Origin: Spinellus fusiger
Taxonomy: Eukaryota; Mucoromycota; Mucoromycetes; Mucorales; Phycomycetaceae
Reading direction: 5' to 3'
Assembly (NCBI GenBank): GCA_025094145.1
Contig: JALLLS010000085.1
Span: 81,455 to 145,454 of the forward strand
Length of the DNA: 64,000 bases
Position numbers and translations under genes: made by a program. The first letter of the stretch is position 1. Each line of letters starts with the position of its first letter. The notes under the pieces were generated by a model. That model was not told the origin of the DNA, did not search any database, and saw nothing but the letters and a program-made list of their open reading frames with translations. Of this stretch, positions 22,083-31,211 are shown piece by piece.

Positions 22083-23103
22083 TATGTGCATAGAAAACCC
22101 ATAGGATTCACAGTTTCCATTGATAGATATACAAGCTTTATGCTTTAACACAACTTCTTAGTTTTCAGATCACGGATTGAATCAATGGCATGTAAAACCC
22201 AATTATAAAACAGAAATAGTATAAAAAGAAAAAAGGTCAACTCATCTTTATTTTATTTTCTTCATGGAACCTGCTTTAAAGATGATAGCAATGAAAAGGT
22301 CAATCACTGGTATTGAATAGAAGCCGAGTTATCTCTATCAGGACATACATCTTCAACAGTTAATTGTGAAAGGTTTGCAAGATACCTCGAGGAGAGAGCC
22401 GTAGTTACCTCAGTATTGCATAACTTTTATTCAAATGAAGATACTGCTGCTGTGGAAAACCAGAATGTCAATAGCTTGATCCTATTTCTTAGAATGAAGC
22501 TTTTGATCTTTATGAATCAGCAACAATCAGACAAACGGCTAGCTAGAAATCTTTGAAGAAAGTTTGGCGATGGTGCTTTAATGGTGATTGACAATTGGTC
22601 TGTAGGAAACACAAAATTCCATGAACCAGTGAGAGGTGTTGGAATAACAAGAATGGTGAAGAAAGAAGGGTTCAAGGTATTCCTTATTGATGAGTTCAAA
22701 ACATCCAGTCTTTGTCCTTTCTGTGAGAACGGTGAGCTTGAGAAATTCAAGAAAATGCAAACCCCAAGATCCTTCAGAAGAAAGAAGAACCCCACAGTGA
22801 CATGTCATGGTCTTTAAAGGTAAAAAGCTTATATATATATATAAAAAAGTCAAAAAAAAGGAATAAGTCTATTATTATTTTATTTAGGTGAAAAACCCAA
22901 CAATGTTTGAAGATCATGACCAAAACTGCTGGAGCTTCTGATGAGATGATTTTTCAACGCTTTTGGAATCAGGACATGGCAGCAACATTGAACTTTCGTC
23001 ATGTTCGTTTTTTGGGCTACGAGAAGAAGGCAAACAACCCAAACGCTTTTGTCGATCCAAGACAGTACAGTCTGTTGGTACCAAAAGAAAGGAATCGCCA
23101 TTA
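22083..23103 (+). pseudogene. Fanzor (eukaryotic TnpB-like nuclease) gene, broken
   Basis: From about 22327 one frame reads AELSLSGHTSSTVNCERFAR, ... NSLILFLRMKLLIFMNQQ, LARNL, stop (TGA 22554-22556), RKFGDGALMVIDNWSVGNTK, FKVFLIDEFKTSSLCPFC, and PRSFRRKKNPTVTCHGL. A probable intron (22820-22887) is followed by RFWNQDMAATLNFRH near 22958-23000 and a basic tail ending 23103. The EFKTSS-CPxC zinc ribbon and the WN(R/Q)D-MAATLNF RuvC-III motif identify Fanzor, a family of eukaryotic RNA-guided DNA nucleases related to TnpB. Lesions are the TGA, a second stop at the splice junction, a shift in the second zinc half, and R to Q in NRD. A possible RuvC-I trace (FTVSID) lies near 22105. It sits in the cargo position beside the right TIR. 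Confidence 0.85.
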
Positions 23104-23404
23104 GCTAGTAGTAGTCGATCCACCAAAACATAAAAAAAGAATCCGGTGTAGTTATCACTGTACTAAACTAAGATACACGTAAGTCTTTTTGGAACCATAC
23201 TACATTTCTATACTATAATTTCCCCAAAGATGCACCAATACTTTATGAAGATAGTGTAGCTATTGCTAGAATAGGCAGACAGAGTTTGAAATTGTTCATT
23301 TAGACAGCGAAAATACCCTTTTAAAACACATTAGCCAATCATAAGAATATTGCGATTTTATTGTCCGTGTATTTACTTTTATATCCCAAAAATCTTTAGG
23401 TGCG
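23104..23404 (+). repeat. Right TIR (about 23262-23404) and Fanzor 3' flank
   Basis: The outer 140 bp are the right TIR. The 160 bp between the Fanzor stop and the TIR are non-coding. In TnpB and Fanzor elements the guide (omega) RNA typically comes from the 3' flank of the nuclease gene and runs to the element end. That is a family expectation here, not something shown by the sequence. Confidence 0.7.
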
Positions 23405-23429
23405 TAACTCACTAACAAGAACAGAAACA

Positions 23430-24010
23430 GAGTAGTATGAAAACAATTGAAAAGCCTTTACGTAATCCTAACAACTCCATTAAGAAGTTTGGCGGTAGTA
23501 AGGTAATACTTTAGGATTTTTTTCTCTGGTAAAAGGATAAGAATATAATTTTCATTGAGGGACAGTATTAATTCTATCAAATATATTAGTATATTGAAGA
23601 AGGCCTATTGTCTTAATCTGCTATGTATGTATGCACTGAATCTAGTGATGCGTTATATATTTCAAAAAGACAATACTAACGGCCATAATATATATATCTT
23701 GTTAAGGAATTTTAGAGAGCATAATTATAATGAAGAACTAGCTCTCCCAATCCCCTGACCTAAAGTTAATTGAGTGTCTTTAGGGCCTTCTGGACTATGA
23801 GATTTAAAAGAAAGTGACCCTGAGAAGCACTCTTTTGAATCCAAAGACTCCTGCGATACATGAATGGTAAAATACACCTATTGACGTTACAAGTAATCCC
23901 ATTTCTAGCATGATATGGAGGTACAAAGTCGTCATTGATACCAACAGTAGTAGTACCAAGTGCCTAACCTCTGAACTCAATAAAAAAGTATATCTCATTC
24001 TATTGTTCTT
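23430..24010 (+). pseudogene. Tc1-like transposase C-terminal relic
   Basis: Across frames: KKFGGSKVIL, then DSINSIKYISILKKAYCLNL, RYIFQKDNTNGHN, LSQSPDLKLIECL, and Y-x-V-V-IDTNSSSTK near 23920-23945. Each aligns by eye with the same blocks of the 62040 element (GSIDSARYIEILKKEYCPEL, VLQEDNASCH, SPDLNPIEHL, KAVIEANGGNTK). Stops are frequent. It begins within 30 bp of the large transposon's right end. Confidence 0.7.
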
Positions 24011-25273
24011 ATTTATATTTTATCTAAGTTCAAGGTCTCTACCCTATACATTTTATGTTCTAGCACGGTAAAAAGAAATAATTGTACTATTAACAGGAGT
24101 AAATTGGAATATAAAATACTTCTTATCGATTCAACAACGCATTGTACATGATGAAAAGTTTTATTCTTATACTCCTCCACTCTCATCTTCCCTATCCCCT
24201 CATCTTTCTCCTCGTTTAAGAATGTGTATTTTCTCCTCTACATTCTATTTTCCTGTGTATTTGAAGTGTTGCTATATGTATATCTTATACTACAATAATA
24301 GCTTACAAAGGATGACAATAATGCCCCATGCATAATTAATAGCTCAAATGCCTAAAATCACAATACATTGAACTGAATAAAATAGAATTAAGGCCTGACA
24401 TTAAGCACCAAGAAAAGTCAAACATCAATTTTATAAAGTCATGACTATACATAAGTCTTATTACACTTGGACAAGCATAACCATTGTCTACTATTCAACT
24501 CATCAAAAACACAATTGTTTTTTATTTGTATATTTTCTCTGTGAAATGTAGTTTTTATGTCACCTTACTCTTTATGGCATCAAAAACTAAACTGTTGCAG
24601 CATAAGTGACTAAGTTGATAGTAACAGCATTCAAGGGAGCCTACATTGCTTTTAACAAGCAAGAAATGTATACTTTGTTTAGTGAGTATAGAGAGAATGT
24701 AGGTGCTATCTGATATTGATACAAATAGAGTGAACCAGTGTATCTTCTACATCTTCTACTCAACATAATAGTAAGTGGATGCATGTATTTGAAGAAGCAA
24801 GCATTTCGCTTGTATTGCTCACAGCAGAATCTCCTGATCTAAAAGGTAGGAACAAGATGAATCATTTAACGGACCTTACTATTCGCCGTCGACCTATTTA
24901 GACATACATTTACGAGTATTTTTATTTTTAGTTTATAAAAAAATAATACGAAAATGGAAAATTATGTTTATTAAGATCAAACAATATTCAAATTAATAAT
25001 AGTATGTACTGTATATGAAAAAGAAAAAGAAAAAGAGACACTTCCTATAGAGCAAAAGTATTTCTTGTGTCTATGGCTGTTAACAAGTTAGTATGGCAAG
25101 TCAACATGTACAATCAGTCTTATCCAGAAGACATAAGTGAAATCTGAACTTTATGTTTATCAACATTCTAGATATATATTTACAAGTAAGGCCTTTTTAT
25201 CAACACTTTGATTCATTTCAAGTGGATTGAAAGGAGCATTATGCACTGGAAGAAACAGGTCAGAGGCTGGTAT
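24011..25273. other. Intergenic, no gene seen
   Basis: AT-rich; open frames are short and motif-free. The end near 25270 should hold the 3' UTR of the W2-domain gene on the minus strand. Confidence 0.5.
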
Positions 25274-26779
25274 TCAGGGCCGAAGAGGCCAAATACGAAC
25301 TGTTTTCTTCTGTCTTGTTGTAATATCATCAGAGACACATTTACTAGCACAGCTACAGGCAGGAAGAAGTGGCTTGCTGTGAGATGATATAGGAAATGTG
25401 GTGTGAGAAGGTTGTGGTTGTGGTGGAGGTGGAGTGTCGCCATCAAATTGACAAGAGCAGCAGTCTTTGTCCTGCTTTAGAAGATCGTCGAGTGTATCTT
25501 GTGATGAGTCAGCCTCTAATGCATCGGTCTTTGGTTCTAGTTCGTCATAATGCTGCCCAATAAGTGTGTCACAGTCGCTACCATCGTACAAGTCAGGGTC
25601 AGTATCGGTGTCTTGATCAGACATGTCTTCAGAGTCACTATCATCACTGCTATCAATCCATTCAACAAACTTCTGGGAGACATTACGTAGTTTAGAAGCA
25701 ATGGCTTCTGTCTCTGGGCGTTGAGCATGCCACCATGTTGTAATGGCCTCTGCCTCTACAATATCGTATTTGTAAAGCATGACTAAGAGACGATGAAAAT
25801 TATCAATCACTACTTTAGAATTACTGGCTGTAAGCGTATTTTCTGTCTGCTGAAGAAACTGGTACTGCTGATCTTCCTCATGAATATGCCGCTCTAAAAT
25901 GGCCTTCCAAAACTGCAGAAAATCGGTCTGGATTCGAGTATTAATCAGTTTTGCAGTTCCTTCAGTATCAACATTGGCCCTTTGCACTGTTTCCAATAGC
26001 CACCCTATGAATGTACTAGCCAAGCTACGTAGAATAACAGGATGAGAAGGATCGTATTTAATCATCAGATCATCCAATTCCAGATTCGCACGTGCACTTG
26101 TTAGTCGAGAAACAAATGCTTGTCGTAAATGAGAAGAAGCTAAGCATTCGAACTTTGCTTCGTCCGAGTGCATGGATTTGTCAGCTTCATCGTCGTCGTC
26201 CTCTTCTTCTTCGTCACTGCCATTGTTACTGTTATTATTAGCACTGCGAGTATTACTATTTTCTCTTTGCTCAAAAATTGAATTGATAATGTTTGTGTCT
26301 TCTTCAGTTTGAAAAGAACAACCTTCCATCTCGTTTTTATCGTCTTCAGTGGAATAAGTCTCTACACTGACTGTGGTTTCTATTGTAGTAGATTGTTTGG
26401 CCACGGGAGCCATTTCTGTATCACTGTCGAACTCTAGGCAGCCCCAAAATTCCGAACGCTTTTTAAAGTAGGCTGCATCATGGTAAGACATTCTGCTGCT
26501 GCTGCTGCTAGAAGAACTTCTGGCTTCTTCCAGTGCATCTCTCAAAACATCAATCTGTTCTTGCTTCTCTGTTACTTCATTTTCTAGCTTGATCTGTTGC
26601 TCAATGGCCTCATTATAGCTTTTCAGGTGACATTTATCTGATATTTCTCTTGATTCTCGCTCTATGCGGAGGTCATCTTTCAGCATGTGAACACTTTCAA
26701 GCAGACTGTTGTTTTCGGAGCGAAGGCGGCGCACCTCACGCATCATGAAATGATAAGAACTATGTTTGTTGTTGCTCAT
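25274..26779 (-). CDS. Coiled-coil protein with C-terminal W2 (eIF2B-epsilon/eIF5C-like) domain, single exon
   Basis: The preferred start is 26779 (MSNNKHSSYHF, 501 aa); an upstream Met at 26815 adds 12 residues. Residues about 12-95 form a heptad-rich coiled coil (MMREVRRLRSENNSLLESVH onward). A Ser run and acidic low-complexity regions follow (GSDEEEEDDDDEADKS). About residues 225-390 form the W2/eIF5C fold, with FWKAILERHIHEEDQQYQFL, LLVMLYKYDIVEAEAITTWW and KFVEWIDSSDDSDSED. The latter two are the aromatic/acidic boxes that bind eIF2-beta in eIF2B-epsilon and eIF5. The nucleotidyltransferase and left-handed beta-helix parts of eIF2B-epsilon are absent. The tail is Cys- and Pro-rich. Probable role: a translation- or eIF2-linked adaptor. 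Intact. Confidence 0.8.
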   Translation of the reverse strand: MSNNKHSSYHFMMREVRRLRSENNSLLESVHMLKDDLRIERESREISDKCHLKSYNEAIEQQIKLENEVTEKQEQIDVLRDALEEARSSSSSSSSRMSYHDAAYFKKRSEFWGCLEFDSDTEMAPVAKQSTTIETTVSVETYSTEDDKNEMEGCSFQTEEDTNIINSIFEQRENSNTRSANNNSNNGSDEEEEDDDDEADKSMHSDEAKFECLASSHLRQAFVSRLTSARANLELDDLMIKYDPSHPVILRSLASTFIGWLLETVQRANVDTEGTAKLINTRIQTDFLQFWKAILERHIHEEDQQYQFLQQTENTLTASNSKVVIDNFHRLLVMLYKYDIVEAEAITTWWHAQRPETEAIASKLRNVSQKFVEWIDSSDDSDSEDMSDQDTDTDPDLYDGSDCDTLIGQHYDELEPKTDALEADSSQDTLDDLLKQDKDCCSCQFDGDTPPPPQPQPSHTTFPISSHSKPLLPACSCASKCVSDDITTRQKKTVRIWPLRP

Positions 26780-26815
26780 TATTGAAGCAGAGAATAGAGT
26801 TGAAGATGCCAGCAA

Positions 26816-29744
26816 TATAAGAATGTGTTGTGTACGCTAGAAAAGGTGTTGGTCCTTGGGCTGTGAAATAAGAAAGGTTGAACAATAAGAAGCATAAATC
26901 TATTTGCACTAGGTAGCCCACAGCTTTTGCTCCCTAGCATTCAACTTACGTCACTACTATGACTAATTTTTTAAACTGAGTCACAAGAGAGTGAATTTCC
27001 CATGAAGAAAATAAAAATAAAAATAAAACTACTGTCACTATCTTGGTAACAATACTGTTTGGGATCCTCATGGGTAAGACAGAGAATAGCAGTGATTGGA
27101 GGAAACAAAACAGAAAGAGTGAGTTTCATTCAAATGTCTATAGTCAATAGAGTCAATAGAATGGACTGTTTCTGTGGGGTTCATTAGAATGTTATATTCA
27201 TGACAGGAAGGGAATTACCAGCCCACATGTCTCCAAGCTGTAGTGGGCTCATGTCTTTTTTATTGGTGGGTATTTTTAGGGGTAGATGAAGGTGTGTACA
27301 GCAATAAATTATAATCATTGCTATGGTCACGTCTATTACTATGGCATTCTTCATAGGATCACCACTCGTGCTTAATGATTTGTCTTGTAGAATAAAGCAA
27401 ATAAGAATGGACTCTAGTCCAAAGAAAATGGTTTGATCACCCGAAATTCATGGCTATATTTAGGTCCTGTTATTGAGGCAGAACATCGCACCACATGAAA
27501 AGATTACAGTTGCCACAAGTCCATGGAAACATTCTTAGGCTGTCATTTATTGTTTGGTAATAGACTTTGTTAATCTAATGATTAGCCATACAACAACAAA
27601 CTCAAAGGGAAATAATAGAAATAAGGGACACAAGACATATTCATACACAAGACATATTCATACACAAGACATATTCATACACAAGACATATTCAAGATAA
27701 CTTTGTCCAGATGAAAAGTGATAAGATCATTCTCTCTGTATTTTAGTACCGCCAAGAAATTGTTAGTCCTTATACATGCTATGCTATGCTATGCTATTGT
27801 TTGTTTTGTTTACTTGGTATGGTACTCTTTCTTTTCTCTTTCTGAAGACCTGTTAAGGAGAATAAAAGAATCTGCAGAAGAACTTGAGATAATATTCTAT
27901 TGGAACCAGAGACTACAGATTCAATGCAGGCCTTCTCTATGGGGTAGTTGCGAGTTTAACACCAGAACTCCTGCAGATGTCAAAAAAAAAAGAAAGTCAG
28001 GGTGCAGATCACTCAACATTAGACTATTCTTCATATAAAAGATCCTTCAAGACATCATTTCTCTTGTACCAACATAAGAATAAGTAAATAAAAATACATC
28101 TCAAAGTGTGAATGGATCTATGGGCATGAGTAGACCTATATGCATGTTACTAGGGATTTTATTCTCTTTCTTTCTTTCTTTCTTTTTATGGATCAAGCCA
28201 ACTCTACACTATAATGAAATGTCGGTACATGGAATCCTCGGTGTATGGATAGGTTGTATGCGGGCAACCATCCTATTGGGGGTGGCATCTGAAATAGAAG
28301 TAATCTTCTTGAACGACAATCCTCGTGTTCTTATTGTTTGTTCTGTGTCCACTCATATAAATACAAATTACTAAGGTCATGGGCTATATACTAAGCATGA
28401 GTGAGATGGCTATGAGTAGAGGCAAAGGGTTTATTTGAATAGAAAGATCCTCATCTACTTTATAAGTATCGGGGTTTTTTGTTCGGGTGGGTTTGCTTCT
28501 CATCCATGTCATGCTCAGTACTAAAAGCACATATATTTGTTAATATAAGAATGAACTGCCTTTCGAAACCATTTTATGGTGTGATGTATGGATCTAGCAA
28601 AATATTCATTTGTAATAATAGTCACTATAGTATTGATAGGAAACAACCAAAATATTAGTATTAGACTCAGGCAGTTTGGTAAAAAATAATAATCAGTGAA
28701 TGACAATGAGTAGGTGGATGCTGATATCTTGAGTAACTTGGAGAGTAGAATGGTTTGTACTTTACCATGGAGTGCATGATAAAAGACAGTACAGTGAATA
28801 AGAAAAAAAAAGTGTGTTTTGTTGTTTTTATTAGCTCAACGGCAGGAACAAAGGTTTTGGTCAGCTCATGGATCTTCATAGACTCTTACTGACACATGAT
28901 AAGGAGCCTTTGACTCTATCGACACAAGCTCAGTGGCTACAATGCACAGTGAGAGGCTTTCTGCTGTACAAGGAAATCGTGGCATTTATAAACTGTAGTG
29001 GTGGTCTCATTGGCTAAAATACCAAAATAAAAGTATATTTTCTCCGTTCAAACAAAGTAAATCCCAAATTATTTTTATTTTATTTTAGCCAAAAAGGATA
29101 TTGGCATCTCTTCAGTGTTAAGACTCGAAATGGAGAAAGACAAATATAAAAGGAATTAGTGTAAGCCTTAGCACTGTTCACTATTCCAAATTAGACGTTC
29201 ACTTTAGCCCACGTTAGTGCAAGTATGCTAGAAATATAGCTGTAAATAGTCTTGCACTACTGACAAAAGGTATTGAGAAGTTTTTTGTGTCGTGTCTAAA
29301 GATATATAAAAAAAAACGCGCGCTAAAGAGTAATAAACTATAGAACAGAAAGACCCCAGTGTATTTGACTTTTATGATATAAATGATAAATTGAAATCTA
29401 TAACTGAAGATGATAGAATAGATTAATGTAATGTAATATAAAACAAATAATATAAAACACAAAGGGATATAAGTAATGTCTAAAGTATATTTTTGTAATC
29501 ATAAAGCAACATTTTTATTTATCCGAATCAGCTTCATTTATATCAATCATTTATTGTTTTTTTTCCGATAACAAAGCTATTGTGTATCATACTTTATTCC
29601 TCCAGTTGTGTTAATAAGACAAACTCACTGTTTACTAGTCACGGTTCAGGTGAAAAAAAAAACTAGCTCTCTCTCTTGCATTATTTTAATATAGGATCTA
29701 TGGACCTTAATAGAGAATACATGCTTGTTTCTTTGTGATAAAGA
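26816..29744. other. Long intergenic region, no confident gene
   Basis: Contains the W2-gene promoter side (26816-27000) and minor repeats: a 17-bp tandem repeat at 27627-27705 and an ATGCT repeat at about 27776-27796. The open frames at 27718-28038, 28108-28374 and 28831-29013 carry no motif I recognise. The last reads LNGRNKGFGQLMDLHRLLLT after an acceptor-like TTTTATTAG, so an orphan exon is possible. Confidence 0.4.
27627..27705. repeat. Tandem repeat, four copies of ACACAAGACATATTCAT (17 bp)
   Basis: Four consecutive, nearly perfect copies are visible. No gene association. Confidence 0.9.
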
Positions 29745-30660
29745 ATGAAGCCTTTGAGATGTGAAGCCTACTATCTCTATAGTGTGTTCTTTGAACAACA
29801 ATATCTAAAATATGAGCCATTATTGGCCAGTTTTTTCGTATTCTCTAAATTAACCTTCTTAAACTGTGCTAAGAAAGGCGGTGCTATCTTGTTTTTATTC
29901 CGATGCGGGAACTATGGAGAGTCCATTTTAAAAGTCAAAAAATATACTTTGGGTGTGCAAGAGGTGTCCATATTGACTGTATTTAGACGATTCATTGAAT
30001 GGGTTCGTCATGACTTCAAACTCCATAGTGAACACAGCATACTGACTTAAAGGCAATTGTTTAGTAAGAGCAGAAGATACCCCAAAGAGTATGTTTTTAT
30101 AACTGTTTAGGTGGATGGCTTTACGCTAAACCCCACAAGCTACTGAATAATCCTCTTCAATGTGCCCTTTTATCGGCCCCACACGGAGAACATCCTGTGG
30201 TTACGTAATCCAGAGCACTTGCTATTGACTGTTCTTTTTGTGTCAGTCTTTATCATCTCATTAACAACTGCTTTTGGGATGTGGAAGAGAACTGAGTGCT
30301 CTGTTCTTTTTCCTGTTTGCTCTAGAGACTGTAGACACGCACTTGTTATTTGCTATTATTGCTACTAATGTTTGGAAGGAGATTCCAGGCCTCCTATTTC
30401 TTCATACGTATGATTTTGCCATGATCCTATCTCTCTAGAGTCTTCAGTAAAAACGTGGACAGTTCATGACATTTTGATCACCAACCTGTTTGTAGTCGTA
30501 TGGATCTTTTCTTGTCTTGATCTTCTTTACCACGCGAGATATCTTCTGGTGGACCCTAGACTACTCAATAGGAATGTCTGCTTTCTGTGTACTGTTATCA
30601 ATGCTCTCAATGTCGATAAAAAGGTGACTTGGGATCACTTGTTGGAATGCTGCTAAAGAG
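29745..30660 (+). pseudogene. Possible LINE ORF2 C-terminal relic
   Basis: Fragmentary frames at 29745-30050, 30162-30368 and 30474-30656. The last has LLYHARYLLVDPRLLNRNVC, then CFLC...VTWDHLLEC, which resembles the region before and across the CCHC-type zinc finger at the end of fungal LINE ORF2 proteins (C-x2-C...H-x3-C). There is no RT motif here. Weak; could be chance similarity. Confidence 0.3.
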
Positions 30661-30939
30661 ACAAAGGAGGTCTTTTGTTGTAAAAGAGTGTTAAGTACTC
30701 ATCAAAAGTTCATTTCACAAAAGGCTGCATATTATAAAAGACTGCATATTCTATTCCCAACAAGCTTAAATACTGTTATCGATATAGAACCTTCTCATCA
30801 CAAAACACCTTCCATTACTATTTATGTTACTCATTTCATTCTATTCTCACTATTCCTTTCCTACAAAACAGCAGATAAGGGTAAGATGATACCCACAGAC
30901 CACTACTAATGTGTATTGGTAACACGGTAGGCAAAGACT

Positions 30940-31211
30940 TGTTTCCCAGCAATGATTCTAGGAGACTGTAAAATAAAGTCGGTTACTATGCCTCATGTGG
31001 TTCTCATTTATTTGACTGAGAAATTAAGCGGAACCATCCATTTTGCCATAAAGTAATTGAGCTTTGATATTTCCTTCCTTCTTGTCTTGTTTACTATCTT
31101 TTCTTTTTCTTCCCTATTTTCTTTTTTCTTCTTTCACTGGTTTTCTTTGCCAGTGTGTTATTACGACAATCTCATTCCTCCTATTTCTATATTTCTATAT
31201 TTCTATATTTC
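30940..31211 (+). promoter_or_regulatory. Upstream region of the RasGEF gene, pyrimidine-rich
   Basis: A long CT tract (about 31070-31145) and a TTTCTATA triplicate repeat lie just before the start codon. CT-rich leaders are common in front of fungal start codons. No TATA box is clear. Confidence 0.45.

Larger units (their letters stand above)
16941..23404. mobile_element. 6.46-kb TIR transposon carrying a Plavaka/CACTA-like transposase and a Fanzor gene
   Basis: The left terminus is TA|CACACCAGGAGATTTTTGGG (16939-16960). The right terminus is the inverse ending ATCTTTAGGTGCG|TA (23405-23406). About 130 bp at each end match in inverted orientation, sharing GGGATATAAAAG, TCTTATGATTGGCTAATGTG and TTTCAAACTCTG-CTGCC. 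Contents in order: transposase on the minus strand (17246-20158), a non-coding region with conserved splice-like signals (20340-20640), a solo LTR (20839-21093), a small Tc1 derivative (21370-22080) and a Fanzor gene on the plus strand (about 22240-23103). TA at both outer edges may be the target duplication or the last base pairs of the TIR. Assignment to Plavaka or another CACTA relative rests on motif style only. Confidence 0.8.

Noticed and set aside
27627..27705. Considered as a CRISPR-like or regulated repeat array
   Set aside because: Repeats are directly adjacent without spacers, and the DNA is eukaryotic; a simple tandem repeat explains it.
28108..28374. 88-codon frame with hydrophobic N-terminus, possible secreted protein
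   Set aside because: The hydrophobic part comes from a TTTC microsatellite; no downstream domain, no exon structure and no second copy to support it.
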